Source: Methylibium rhizosphaerae (GTDB lineage: Bacteria; Pseudomonadota; Gammaproteobacteria; Burkholderiales; Burkholderiaceae_C). From it: DNA of 64,000 nucleotides. The DNA is taken from the NCBI RefSeq assembly GCF_006386545.1, contig NZ_SWAR01000002.1, forward strand, positions 186,001-250,000. The letters are read 5' to 3'. The number at the start of each line of letters is the position of its first letter. Position 1 is the stretch's first letter. Shown in pieces: positions 18,318 through 27,294 of the stretch. The position numbers were made by a program, and so were the translations under genes. The notes under the pieces are model-generated. The model did no database searches. It was not told the origin of the DNA and was given only the letters and a program-made list of their open reading frames with translations.

Positions 18318-19229
18318 TCACTCGAGTGCGGGGAGCACTTCGTCCTTGAGCCGCCCCCGCGCGGCATCCACGTCGGGGATCACCGAGCGCACCACGTCCC
18401 AGAAGCGCGGGCTGTGGTCCATGTGGCGCAGGTGCGCCAGCTCGTGCGCCACCACGTAGTCGATGGTGGGCATCGCGAAGTGCACCAGCCGCCAGTTCAG
18501 GCGGATGGAGCCGTCGACGCTGGCGCTGCCCCAGCGGGTTTGCGCCGAACTCAGCGACAGGCGCTTGACGCTCACGCCCAGGCGCTCGGCGAACAGCTGG
18601 CAGCGCTCCTCGAACACCCGCTTCGCCTGGCGCTGCAGCCATGACTGCACCGCATCGCGGATCTGCTCGGGCTCGGCGTTGTGCGGCAGGCCCACATGCA
18701 GGGTGAGCCTGGGCACGCCGGGCAAGGCGGCGGCATCGGTGTTAAGCACGGCGCCGGCCATCCGCGGGTCGAGCACCACGATCACGGTCTCGCCCAGGAA
18801 GGGCAGGCTGGCTCCGTCGCGCCATTCGATGCGCGAGGCCTCATGCTTGCGCGCGCGCTCGCGCTGCTCGGCGAGCTTGTTGCGGATCCACCCGGCACGC
18901 TCGAGGAGCGCGGCCTCCACGTCGGCCAGCGTGACCCAGCGCGGCGCCCGCACCGAGAGGCCTTCCGCCCCCACCACCATGCCGATGGTGCGGCGCCGGG
19001 CGCGCTGGAATTCGTAACCCACCAGAGCGTCGCCGAGCTGGATCTCGCGATCGGCGCGCGGGTGGCGGAACACGGTGAACGGCGACGCCTGCAGCGCCTT
19101 GGGCGACGAAGGAGCCGGGTCGCGGGACGGCTGGGCGGCAGGCGGCGGCATCAAGCCCTGCGGCTCCTCGTCTCCGAAGAGCGGCAGGACGAACTGTGGG
19201 GAGTCGGCCTCGAGTGCCCGGCGCGTCAT
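18318..19229 (-). CDS. YgjP-like metallopeptidase domain protein (DUF45/M48-related)
   Basis: 303-residue protein of the YgjP/DUF45 group. The zinc motif is VVAHELAHLRHMDHSPRFWD near the C-terminus (HExxH plus a later His), preceded by the WGSASVDGSIRLNWRLV strand typical of the family. The N-terminal 50 residues are Pro/Ala-rich and variable. Members are thought to be cytoplasmic proteases and sometimes lie near restriction systems, but none is seen here. Start at ATG 19229. It is 130 bases before yjgN in the same direction and divergent from the propeller gene; in related genomes it often neighbours plsC and gmhB, as here across one intervening gene. Confidence 0.9.
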   Translation of the reverse strand: MTRRALEADSPQFVLPLFGDEEPQGLMPPPAAQPSRDPAPSSPKALQASPFTVFRHPRADREIQLGDALVGYEFQRARRRTIGMVVGAEGLSVRAPRWVTLADVEAALLERAGWIRNKLAEQRERARKHEASRIEWRDGASLPFLGETVIVVLDPRMAGAVLNTDAAALPGVPRLTLHVGLPHNAEPEQIRDAVQSWLQRQAKRVFEERCQLFAERLGVSVKRLSLSSAQTRWGSASVDGSIRLNWRLVHFAMPTIDYVVAHELAHLRHMDHSPRFWDVVRSVIPDVDAARGRLKDEVLPALE

Positions 19230-19316
19230 GGGGCGGCAGTATAGAGGCGGGCCATGGCAGACTCCGCGCCTCGACCGGCACACGCTGCCGCATCCGAACG
19301 AGAACGAGGAGGGGTC

Positions 19317-21227
19317 ATGGCCGACGGCGCAGAGCCTTTGCACGCTTCGCCGGACGAGCTTCGGCTCGCGCGCCGCACCATGCTGCAGGCGGCATGGATG
19401 GCGGTCGTGGCGCTTCCGCTGGCCGGCTGCGGTGGCGGTGGCGGCGGCAGCAGCCCGGCGCCTGCGCCCACTCCACCCTCCCCGCCCACCCCACCCACGC
19501 CGCCGGCGCCGCCCGCCTCTGCCTTCACCACCCGCGCGCTGGGGCCCCGCGTCGAAGGCGGCCCGGCCTGGAACGGCTCGCTGCTGGTGAGCGTGGGCAG
19601 CGCCATCAGCACTTCCACCGACGCGGCGACGCAGATCTGGAACGAACGCGCCGCACTCGTCAACCTGGACGACGTGGCCTGGGACGGCAAGCTGTTCGTG
19701 GCGGTCGGCTTTGCCGGCATGCTCACGTCGCCCGACGGCCTGACCTGGACCCACCGCGCCCTGCCCGCCACGCCGGGCGATCTGAACGCCGCCGCCGGCA
19801 ACGGCACCACCTGGGTTGCGGTGGGCGACAGCGGCAGCCTGATCAGTTCGCCGGATGGCATCACCTGGACGCTGCGCAGCGCCGGCACCAGCAGCCATCT
19901 GCACCGCGTGGTCTGGGCCGGCAGCTTCTTCGTCGCCGTGGGGGCCACCGGCACGGTGCTGACCTCGCCCGACGGCACGGCGTGGACCCTGCGCAGCGCC
20001 GGCGTGAGCGACGACTTCATCGGCCTGGGCAGCGACGGCGTGCTGGTGGTGGCCGCCACCGCGGCGGCGACCAACTCGCCCAGCCGCATCCTGACCTCGC
20101 CCGACGGCATCAACTGGACGCTGCGCGCCAGCGGCCTGGGCCACTTCCAGGGCTTCGCGCGCGCACCGGGCGGCGGCCGCTGGGTGGCGGTCGGTGCCTA
20201 CTGCACCGCCCATTCCAGCGATGGCCTCTCCTGGACGCGGGTGGACCTGCCGATGGGCTGGCCCCGGCGCGTGGTGCACACCGGCAACCGCTTCGTCGCG
20301 CTCGGCGCCAACGGGGCCAGCCAGCCATCGGTGTGGACCTCGGACGACGGGCAGGCCTGGACGCTGCGCGTCACCAGCATGTCCTGGCGCGCCCTGGCTC
20401 GGTCGCCGCAGGGCCGCATCGCCGCGGTGCCGCTGTCCGACCGCAGCGCCGCCAGCTCCGACGGCGGCAGCACCTGGACCTTCGGCACGTCGGTCAGCAG
20501 CGGCGGCATCAACCTCTTCCTCGACGTCGTGTGGTCGCAGGCGCTCGGCCGGTTCGCGGCCGTCGTGCAGGTGGCGGCCAACCAGTACCTCTACACCTCC
20601 ACCGACGGACTGGCGTGGACCGCCGGCAGCTACGTGCCGTTCAACGGCCGGCTGGGTGCCTCGCCCACCCTGCTGGTGGCCGTGGGCGGATCGCTCACCG
20701 GCTTCGGTCTCGCCACCACTCCCGACGGCATCACCTGGACGTCCCGCGCGCTGCCGGTGACGACACGGCTCAACGACGTCTTCTGGCTCGGCTCGCGTTT
20801 CGTGGCGGTGGGCGTGGGCGGCGTGCTGCTCACGTCCGACGACGGCGCCGCCTGGACACAACGCGCCAGCGGCACGACGCAGGCGCTGCAGGCGGTTGCG
20901 TCGTCGCCCACGCGCTGGGTGGCGGTGGGCGATGCCGGCACCGTGCTCACAAGCGACGATGCCGGCCTTTCCTGGACGCCGCGCAGTTCCGGCACGAGCT
21001 ACGGCCTGGCCGCCGTGGCCTGGACCGGCAGCGCGTTCGTGGCCACGGGCGGCTCGGGGCTGGTGCTGCGCTCGCCGGACGGCGTGAGCTGGACCCGCCT
21101 GGACACACCCTGGCAGACCGTGCCCTTCGGCTCGGACGCGATCAACCTCGACGCCGCGCTGTGGCTGGGCGACCGCCTGCTGCTGGCCGGCTCACGCGGC
21201 CTGTTCGCGACCGCCGCCCTGGCCTAG
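19317..21227 (+). CDS. Tat/lipobox-bearing BNR-type beta-propeller protein
   Basis: 636 residues. The N-terminus has twin Arg (LARRTMLQAA) and a lipobox PLAGC followed by a Gly run, then a Ser/Pro-rich linker (roughly residues 50-75), so it is probably an exported lipoprotein. The remainder is built of about a dozen repeats of ~45 residues with the core SPDGxTWT plus WxGSxFVAVG, i.e. BNR/YCF48-like propeller blades. ATG at 19317 is preceded by GAGGAGGGG. No enzymatic motif is visible; such proteins bind partners or carbohydrates at the cell surface. The 3' end overlaps the convergent plsC gene by 36 bases. Confidence 0.85.
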   Translation: MADGAEPLHASPDELRLARRTMLQAAWMAVVALPLAGCGGGGGGSSPAPAPTPPSPPTPPTPPAPPASAFTTRALGPRVEGGPAWNGSLLVSVGSAISTSTDAATQIWNERAALVNLDDVAWDGKLFVAVGFAGMLTSPDGLTWTHRALPATPGDLNAAAGNGTTWVAVGDSGSLISSPDGITWTLRSAGTSSHLHRVVWAGSFFVAVGATGTVLTSPDGTAWTLRSAGVSDDFIGLGSDGVLVVAATAAATNSPSRILTSPDGINWTLRASGLGHFQGFARAPGGGRWVAVGAYCTAHSSDGLSWTRVDLPMGWPRRVVHTGNRFVALGANGASQPSVWTSDDGQAWTLRVTSMSWRALARSPQGRIAAVPLSDRSAASSDGGSTWTFGTSVSSGGINLFLDVVWSQALGRFAAVVQVAANQYLYTSTDGLAWTAGSYVPFNGRLGASPTLLVAVGGSLTGFGLATTPDGITWTSRALPVTTRLNDVFWLGSRFVAVGVGGVLLTSDDGAAWTQRASGTTQALQAVASSPTRWVAVGDAGTVLTSDDAGLSWTPRSSGTSYGLAAVAWTGSAFVATGGSGLVLRSPDGVSWTRLDTPWQTVPFGSDAINLDAALWLGDRLLLAGSRGLFATAALA

Positions 21228-21968
21228 CGGGGCATAGGCCTCGGGATCGAGGCGCCGCATCTCGGCTTCGATCCAGGTTTCGATCTCGCGCATCAGCGAG
21301 TCGGCATCGCGGCCTTGCGAAGGGATCGGCCTGCCGATGGAAATGTCGATCACGCCCGGCCGCAGCACGAAGGTCTTGCGCGGCCAGCAGCGCGCCGACG
21401 TCACCGCGATGGGCACCACCGGCGCGCCGGTGGCCACCGCGAGCCGTGTAGCGCCGCTCTTGTAGACGCCCTGGCTGCCGCGCTGCGTGCGCGTGCCCTC
21501 AGGGAACATGATCACCCAGTTGCCGCGCGACATGAACTCGCGGCCCTGCTCGGCCACCCGGGTCCAGGCTTCGGTCCGCTTGCTGCGGTCGATGTGGATC
21601 ATGTCGAGCCGGCTCATGGCCCAGCCGAAGAACGGGATGTACAGCAGCTCGCGCTTGAACACGTAGCACAGCGGGTGCGACATCAGCGTGGGGAAGGCGA
21701 AGGTCTCCCAGGTCGACTGGTGCTTCGGGCACAGGATCACCGGAGCCAGCGGGTCGGCCGACGGCAGGTGCTCCATGCCCTGCACCCGGTAGCGCACGCC
21801 GCAGATCACGCGCGCGCCCCAGATCGCCACGCGCAGCCAGCCCGCGCACATCCAGTACACCGGGTTGCCGCGCAGGAAGATCGAGGCTGCCAACACCGCC
21901 AGCGCCCACGGCACCACGGTGACCGACATCCACAGCAGGAAGAGGAAGGAACGGACGGGCGCCAGCAT
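21192..21968 (-). CDS. plsC: 1-acyl-sn-glycerol-3-phosphate acyltransferase
   Basis: 258-residue membrane-associated acyltransferase that makes phosphatidic acid from lysophosphatidic acid. An N-terminal hydrophobic stretch (FLFLLWMSVTVVPWALAVLA) precedes the catalytic block KHQSTWETF, in which the usual HX4D is HX4E, and the substrate motif MFPEGTRTQRG. The HX4E form is a conservative change I have seen in betaproteobacterial PlsC-like proteins. The start ATG overlaps the gmhB stop (ATGA-type, 1 base shared at 21968). Inner membrane, cytoplasmic face. Its 3' end overlaps the convergent propeller gene. Confidence 0.92.
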   Translation of the reverse strand: MLAPVRSFLFLLWMSVTVVPWALAVLAASIFLRGNPVYWMCAGWLRVAIWGARVICGVRYRVQGMEHLPSADPLAPVILCPKHQSTWETFAFPTLMSHPLCYVFKRELLYIPFFGWAMSRLDMIHIDRSKRTEAWTRVAEQGREFMSRGNWVIMFPEGTRTQRGSQGVYKSGATRLAVATGAPVVPIAVTSARCWPRKTFVLRPGVIDISIGRPIPSQGRDADSLMREIETWIEAEMRRLDPEAYAPLGQGGGREQAA

Positions 21969-22591
21969 CAGCGCAGCTCCCCGGGGCCGCTGTTGGCGGG
22001 CGCCGACGTGTCACCACGCGCGCCGGCCTTGGCCCGCCGGTCGCGGGCGATGACGAACTCGGCAAACGCGGCCAGGTCCTTGTGCACCTGGGTGCCGGGC
22101 ACCTGCTGCAGCAGCTGGGCCACCTGCGTGTCGGTCAGGCGCGCGGCCTTGCCGGTGCGCACGAAATGCGTCTCGCAGCCCACCGCCGCGCCGGCCTGCA
22201 GGTCGCGCAGGGAGTCGCCGACGGTAGGCACCTCCCTCAGGTCGACCCCGTAGCGCTCGGAGATCTGCTCGTACAGGCCGGGCAGCGGCTTGCGGCAGGT
22301 GCACTGCGCATCGGGCTCGTGCGGGCAGAAGAACACCGCGTCGATGCGGCCGCCGTGGTGGGCCAGCATCTGGTTCATCTTGACGTGCATGGCATTGAGC
22401 GCCGCCATGTCGAACAGGCCGCGGCCGATGCCCGACTGGTTGGTGGCGAGCACCACGTGCCAGCCGGCATGGTTGAGCCGCGCCACCGCCTCCAGCGCGC
22501 CGGGCAGCGGCACCCACTCGTCGGGCGACTTCACGTAGTCGTCGCGGTCCTCGTTGAGGGTGCCGTCGCGGTCGAGGATGATGAGTTTCAT
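21968..22591 (-). CDS. gmhB: D-glycero-beta-D-manno-heptose 1,7-bisphosphate 7-phosphatase
   Basis: 207-residue HAD-superfamily phosphatase removing the 7-phosphate in the ADP-heptose pathway for lipopolysaccharide core. Motifs: ILDRDGTLNED (nucleophile Asp and general acid Asp), ATNQSGIGRGLF (motif II), the Cys/His zinc loop CPHEPDAQCTCRKP characteristic of GmhB, and VGDSLRDLQAG (motif IV). The C-terminal 20 residues are variable. It starts 22 bases after glyS and touches plsC, in the conserved order glyQ-glyS-gmhB-plsC of betaproteobacteria. Cytoplasmic. Confidence 0.95.
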   Translation of the reverse strand: MKLIILDRDGTLNEDRDDYVKSPDEWVPLPGALEAVARLNHAGWHVVLATNQSGIGRGLFDMAALNAMHVKMNQMLAHHGGRIDAVFFCPHEPDAQCTCRKPLPGLYEQISERYGVDLREVPTVGDSLRDLQAGAAVGCETHFVRTGKAARLTDTQVAQLLQQVPGTQVHKDLAAFAEFVIARDRRAKAGARGDTSAPANSGPGELR

Positions 22592-22613
22592 GCGGCGTGC
22601 TCGCTGTTGCGCT

Positions 22614-24773
22614 TCAGGCCGCCAGGCGCGACAGGTCGGCCACGCGGTTCATGGCCCCGTGCAGCGTCGCCAGCAGGCCCAGGCGGTTGGCCCGCAGCGC
22701 CGGGTCCTCGGCATTGACCATCACCTGGTCGAAGAAGGTGTCGACCGGCTCCCTGAGCGCCGCCAGCGCCTGCAGCGAGACGGTGTAGTCGCCGCGGTCG
22801 AAAGCCGCATCGGCCTCGGGCTTCACCCGTTGCAGCGCCTCGTTGAGCGCCGCCTCGGCGGTCTCCTTGAGCAGCCCGGCATCGACCCGGGCCTCGACCG
22901 TTCCTTCGGCCTTCTTCAGGATGTTGCCCACCCGCTTGTTGGCCGCCGCCAGCGACGCGGCCTCCTGCAGCGCGGCGAAGGCACGCACCGCGGCCAGGCG
23001 CTTGGGTACGTCGCCCAGGCGGCGGGGCGCGAGCGCCAGCACCGCGTCGACCTCCTGCGCGCTGTAGCCCTGCTCGCGCAGCGAAACGGCCAGGCGGTCG
23101 CTGAAGAACGCCTGCAGCGTGGCCTTGGTGTCGGGCTGCAGGGCCACGGTGGCGGCCGGGAAGGCGCCGATCGCCGCGTCGATGAGGTCCGGCAGGTCGA
23201 GCGGCAGGTTCTTCTCGGTGAGGATGCGGATCACGCCGAGCGCATGGCGGCGCAGCGCGAACGGGTCCTTGTCGCCGGTGGGCAGCTGCCCGATGCCGAA
23301 CAGGCCCACCAGCGTCTCGAGCTTGTCGGCCAGCGCCACCACCGTGCCGCTGTGGTTGCGCGGCAGGCCGTCGCCGGCGAAGCGCGGCTTGTAGTGGTCC
23401 TCGATGGCGATGGCCACCCCGTCGCGCAGGCCTTCGGCACGGGCGTAGTAGCCGCCCATGATGCCCTGCAGCTCGGGGAACTCGCCCACCATGTCGGTCA
23501 GCAGGTCGGTCTTGGCCAGGCGCGCCGCCTGCTGCACCTTGGAGTCGAGCACGTCGAACTCGTCCTTGGCGTCCACGGTGTAGGGCACCGTGGCCATGCG
23601 CAGCAGGTTGACCACCGCATGGCCGATCGCACGTACGCGCTCGGCGCGTTCGCCCTGGGTGCCGAGCTTGCCGTGGTAGACCACCTTGTCGAGCCCCGGC
23701 ACCCGCGATTCCAGCGTCTTCCTGCGGTCCTGGTCGAAGAAGAACTTGGCATCGGCCAGGCGCGGACGCACCACACGCTCGTTGCCGCCGACCACCGCGC
23801 TCGCATCGGCCGGACGGATGTTGCTCACGATCAGGAACTTGTTGGTGAGCTTGCCGGCGGCGTCGAGCAGGGGGAAGTACTTCTGGTTGGCCTTCATCGT
23901 GAGGATGAGGCACTCCTGAGGCACGTCGAGGAAGGCCGGCTCGAACTGGCCCACCAGCACGTTGGGCCGCTCGACCAGCGCAGTCACTTCATCGAGCAGC
24001 GCCGCGTCGTCGATCGGCGTGCCGCCGGCCTTCTCGGCCGCGGCCTTCAGCTGGCGCGAGATCTCGTCGCGGCGCGCCTCGAAGCCGGCGATCACCGCGC
24101 CTTCGGCCTCCAGCTGGGCTGCATAGCCGTCGGCGTCGCGCAGCGAGATGCGCTCGACCGCGGCCTCGAACCGATGGCCCTGCGTCTCGCGGCCGCTGGT
24201 GAGGCCCAGCGCATACACGCGCACCACGTCGGCGCCGTGCAGCGCCACCAGGCCGTGGGCCGGGCGCACGAAGTTCACGCTGGTCCAGCCGTCCTCGAGC
24301 TGGTAGCTCATCACCTTGGGAATCGGCAGCTTCGCCAGCGTCTCGTCGAGCGCCTTCTGCAGGCCTTCGTCGAGCGTGGCGCCCGGGAGCACGCTGTCGA
24401 AGAACAGCGCCTCGGCCTTGCCGTCCATCTGGCGCTTGAGCGAGGGCACCGCCTCGGGGCCGGCTCCCAGGGCCGAGAGCTTCTTGAGGAGCGCCTGCGT
24501 CGCATGGCCTTGCGCATCGAGGCCCACGCTCACCGGCATGAGCTTCTGCGACACCGGCTTGTCGGCGGCCTTGGCCGCCACGCCGGTGACGTGCACCGCC
24601 AGCCGCCGCGGCGACGCGAACGGCGTGACCTGCGCGTCGGCGCCGGCCAGGCCTTGCGCCTTCAGCGAGTCGGCCAGCGTGCCGGCGAACGACTCGCCGA
24701 GCTTCTTCAGCGCCTTGGGCGGCAGCTCTTCGACAAACAGCTCCACCAGCAGGTTCTTGGTCGTCGTCGTCAT
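22614..24773 (-). CDS. glyS: Glycyl-tRNA synthetase, beta subunit
   Basis: 719-residue beta subunit of the alpha2-beta2 glycyl-tRNA synthetase. N-terminal LLVELFVEELPPKALKKLGE and the later ECLILTMKANQKYFPLLD are diagnostic; the C-terminal half holds HD-like and anticodon-binding regions (PFALRRHALGVIRIL). The ATG at 24773 is two bases after the glyQ stop; a GTG six bases upstream would overlap it. Length is normal for the family. Cotranscribed with glyQ, gmhB and plsC. Confidence 0.97.
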   Translation of the reverse strand: MTTTTKNLLVELFVEELPPKALKKLGESFAGTLADSLKAQGLAGADAQVTPFASPRRLAVHVTGVAAKAADKPVSQKLMPVSVGLDAQGHATQALLKKLSALGAGPEAVPSLKRQMDGKAEALFFDSVLPGATLDEGLQKALDETLAKLPIPKVMSYQLEDGWTSVNFVRPAHGLVALHGADVVRVYALGLTSGRETQGHRFEAAVERISLRDADGYAAQLEAEGAVIAGFEARRDEISRQLKAAAEKAGGTPIDDAALLDEVTALVERPNVLVGQFEPAFLDVPQECLILTMKANQKYFPLLDAAGKLTNKFLIVSNIRPADASAVVGGNERVVRPRLADAKFFFDQDRRKTLESRVPGLDKVVYHGKLGTQGERAERVRAIGHAVVNLLRMATVPYTVDAKDEFDVLDSKVQQAARLAKTDLLTDMVGEFPELQGIMGGYYARAEGLRDGVAIAIEDHYKPRFAGDGLPRNHSGTVVALADKLETLVGLFGIGQLPTGDKDPFALRRHALGVIRILTEKNLPLDLPDLIDAAIGAFPAATVALQPDTKATLQAFFSDRLAVSLREQGYSAQEVDAVLALAPRRLGDVPKRLAAVRAFAALQEAASLAAANKRVGNILKKAEGTVEARVDAGLLKETAEAALNEALQRVKPEADAAFDRGDYTVSLQALAALREPVDTFFDQVMVNAEDPALRANRLGLLATLHGAMNRVADLSRLAA

Positions 24774-24775
24774 GG

Positions 24776-25702
24776 TCACGCCACCTTCTCCTTCTTCTTC
24801 TCGATCTGCGCGACCACTTCGTCGGCCCAGGCCTTGGGTGCCATCGGGAAGCCCAGCCGCGCGCGGCTGTCGACATAGCTTTGCGCCACCGCCCGCGCGA
24901 GGTTGCGGATGCGGCCGATGTAGGCGGCGCGCTCCGTCACGCTGATGGCGCCGCGCGCATCGAGCAGGTTGAAGGTGTGGCCGGCCTTGAGCACCTGCTC
25001 GTAGGCCGGCAGCGCCAGCTGCTGCTGCATCAGGTACTGGGCCTGCGACTCATGGCTGCCGAAGGCATGCAGCAGGAACTCGACGTTGCTGTGCTCGAAG
25101 TTGTAGGCCGACTGCTCGACCTCGTTCTGCTTGTAGACGTCGCCGTAGCTGAGGCCTTCTGTCCACTTCAGGTCGTAGACGTTGTCCACGCCCTGCAGGT
25201 ACATCGCCAGGCGCTCCAGGCCGTAGGTGATCTCGCCGGTGATGGGCTTGCATTCGATGCCCCCCACCTGCTGGAAGTAGGTGAACTGGGTCACTTCCAT
25301 GCCGTTGAGCCAGACCTCCCAGCCCAGGCCCCAGCAGCCGAGCGTCGGGTTCTCCCAGTCGTCCTCGACGAAGCGGATGTCGTTCTTCCTGAGGTCGAAG
25401 CCCAGCGCCTGCAGCGAACCGAGATACAGCTCGAGGATGTTGGCCGGCGCCGGCTTGAGCACCACCTGGTACTGGTAGTAGTGCTGCAGCCGGTTGGGGT
25501 TCTCGCCGTAGCGGCCGTCCTTGGGGCGGCGGCTCGGCTGCACGTAGGCGGCCTTCCAGGGCTCGGGGCCCAGCGCGCGCAGGAAGGTGGCGGTGTGGCT
25601 GGTGCCGGCCCCCACTTCCATGTCATAGGGTTGCAGCAGCGCGCAGCCCTGGGCGTCCCAGTACTGTTGCAGGCGCAGGATGATTTGCTGGAAGGTCAGC
25701 AT
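24776..25702 (-). CDS. glyQ: Glycyl-tRNA synthetase, alpha subunit
   Basis: 308-residue class II synthetase alpha subunit that activates glycine. Full-length match in character: [20 protein letters not shown] at the start, [37 protein letters not shown] (motif 2 region) and [14 protein letters not shown] (motif 3). Start ATG at 25702. It leads the glyQ-glyS-gmhB-plsC operon. A strong hairpin 25 bases upstream separates it from lnt. Confidence 0.98.
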   Translation of the reverse strand: MLTFQQIILRLQQYWDAQGCALLQPYDMEVGAGTSHTATFLRALGPEPWKAAYVQPSRRPKDGRYGENPNRLQHYYQYQVVLKPAPANILELYLGSLQALGFDLRKNDIRFVEDDWENPTLGCWGLGWEVWLNGMEVTQFTYFQQVGGIECKPITGEITYGLERLAMYLQGVDNVYDLKWTEGLSYGDVYKQNEVEQSAYNFEHSNVEFLLHAFGSHESQAQYLMQQQLALPAYEQVLKAGHTFNLLDARGAISVTERAAYIGRIRNLARAVAQSYVDSRARLGFPMAPKAWADEVVAQIEKKKEKVA

Positions 25703-25726
25703 CGGGTGTGCTTTTGGGTGAAGACG

Positions 25727-25746
25727 AGCCCGCCGGACGGCGGGCT
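25727..25746 (-). terminator. Hairpin between lnt and glyQ
   Basis: Perfect 8-bp stem AGCCCGCC / GGCGGGCT with loop GGAC on the plus strand, 13 bases after the lnt stop on the minus strand. No run of T follows, so it may be a weak or Rho-assisted terminator, or an mRNA boundary element ahead of glyQ. Confidence 0.5.
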
Positions 25747-25758
25747 GAGCGGCTGATT

Positions 25759-27294
25759 TTAGGGGGCGCCCGGCGCCCGGCGACCAGCCCGCCAGGCCCA
25801 GGCCACCACGGCCGCCGCCAGCGCCGCCAGCGGCCACAGCGCCAGCCGGCCGGCCCACCAGGCATAGGGCGTCACGCCGCTGGCGCCCTGCACCTGCGCC
25901 TCGAGCACGCCGCGGGTGTGGGGAGGCAGCGCATGGGTCACGCGGCCGGTGCGGTCGATCACCACGGTGGCGCCGGTGTTGGTGGCGCGGATCATCGGCA
26001 CCTGGAACTCCAGCGCGCGCAGCCGCGAGATCTGCAGGTGCTGGTCCACCGCCACCGACTCGCCGAACCAGGCGATGTTGCTGAGGTTGGCAAAGACGGT
26101 GGGCGCGCGGGCCGCATCGACGAAGCGCGCGGCCAGCTCCTCGCCGAACAGGTCTTCGTAGCAGATGTTGGGGGCCACCCGCTCGCCCTTCACGGTGAAC
26201 GAGGGCGCGTTCAGGATGCCGCGGTTGAAGTCGCCCAGCGGCATCTGCATCAGGTCCACGAACCAGCGGAAGCCGAACGGGATGAACTCGCCGAACGGCA
26301 CCAGGTGGTGCTTGTCGTAGCGGTACACCTCGGTGGCCGAGGGGTTGTCGCGCGACAGCCCGACCGCCGAGTTGGTGTAGCCCGCCTGGAAGCTGCCGAG
26401 CGGCACGCCCAGCAGCGCGGCGGTACCGCCGCGCTGGAAGTGCTGCACCAGCATCTCCCAGTAGTCGGGCGGCAGCTGGTCGGGCAGCAGCGGGATCACG
26501 GTTTCGGGGCCGACCACAAGATCGCCCCGGGCGGCCAGCAGGGTGCGCCCGTGCCAGACCAGCGTATCGGGCAGGTGGTCGGCGGAGAACTTCTCGTCCT
26601 GCGGCACGTTGCCCTGGATCAGGCTGAGCGACAGCGTGCCGGTCGGCTGGGTGAAAGGCACCACCGGCAGCAGCGCCAGCACGCCCAGCACCCCGGCGAC
26701 CGCCGATCGGCCACGCCAGCCGGGCGTGGCGAACAGCACCGACAGCCAGGCCGCCGCCGCCCCCATGCCGTAGACGCCCACCCAGGGCGCCAGCCACTGC
26801 AGCGGCCCTTCGGTGTGGGCATAGCCTGCCGCCACCCAGGGGAAGCCGGTGAAGATCAACCCGCGGGCCAGCTCGGCCAGCAGCCACAAAGCGGCGAACA
26901 GAGCGGCGTCACGCCAGGGTCGGCCGCTTCGCAGCCTGACGAAGAGCGCCAGCGCGGCCGCCAGGTACAGCGCCAGGAAGCCGGCCAGCAGCAGCACGGC
27001 CAGCGCCGCCAGCCAGGCGGGCAGGTGACCGTAGGTGTGCATGCTGATGAACAGCCACCAGACGCCGCCCACCAGCCAGCCGGTGCCGAACGACCAGCCC
27101 AGCACGGCGGCGGCCCGGCGGTTGGCGAGCTGTGCGCAGCGCCAGGCCAGCCCGGCCACGCAGGCCAGCTGCAGCCACCAGAGCACCGCCGGAGCGAAGG
27201 CCTGCGCATGCAGTCCGCCCAGCGCCAGGCCGGCCAGGGCTTCCTGCCAGAGCGGCCAGGGCGAGCGCAGCGCCGGCAGCAGGCGCGGCTTCAA
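25759..27294 (-). CDS. lnt: Apolipoprotein N-acyltransferase (TTG start)
   Basis: 511-residue inner-membrane enzyme adding the third acyl chain to lipoproteins. An N-terminal block of about six membrane spans is followed by the periplasmic nitrilase domain and a last C-terminal span. The catalytic triad is visible: Glu in [11 protein letters not shown], Lys in [17 protein letters not shown] and Cys in [12 protein letters not shown]. No ATG or GTG lies near the expected N-terminus; a TTG at 27294 overlaps the corC stop (TTGA) and gives the family length (E. coli Lnt is about 512), so TTG is the likely start. The corC-lnt pair is conserved in proteobacteria. Confidence 0.95.
   Translation of the reverse strand: MKPRLLPALRSPWPLWQEALAGLALGGLHAQAFAPAVLWWLQLACVAGLAWRCAQLANRRAAAVLGWSFGTGWLVGGVWWLFISMHTYGHLPAWLAALAVLLLAGFLALYLAAALALFVRLRSGRPWRDAALFAALWLLAELARGLIFTGFPWVAAGYAHTEGPLQWLAPWVGVYGMGAAAAWLSVLFATPGWRGRSAVAGVLGVLALLPVVPFTQPTGTLSLSLIQGNVPQDEKFSADHLPDTLVWHGRTLLAARGDLVVGPETVIPLLPDQLPPDYWEMLVQHFQRGGTAALLGVPLGSFQAGYTNSAVGLSRDNPSATEVYRYDKHHLVPFGEFIPFGFRWFVDLMQMPLGDFNRGILNAPSFTVKGERVAPNICYEDLFGEELAARFVDAARAPTVFANLSNIAWFGESVAVDQHLQISRLRALEFQVPMIRATNTGATVVIDRTGRVTHALPPHTRGVLEAQVQGASGVTPYAWWAGRLALWPLAALAAAVVAWAWRAGRRAPGAP

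Noticed and set aside
22554-24878. 774-codon open frame on the plus strand.
   Set aside because: Exactly antisense to glyS; low-complexity Arg/His/Leu composition without any family feature.
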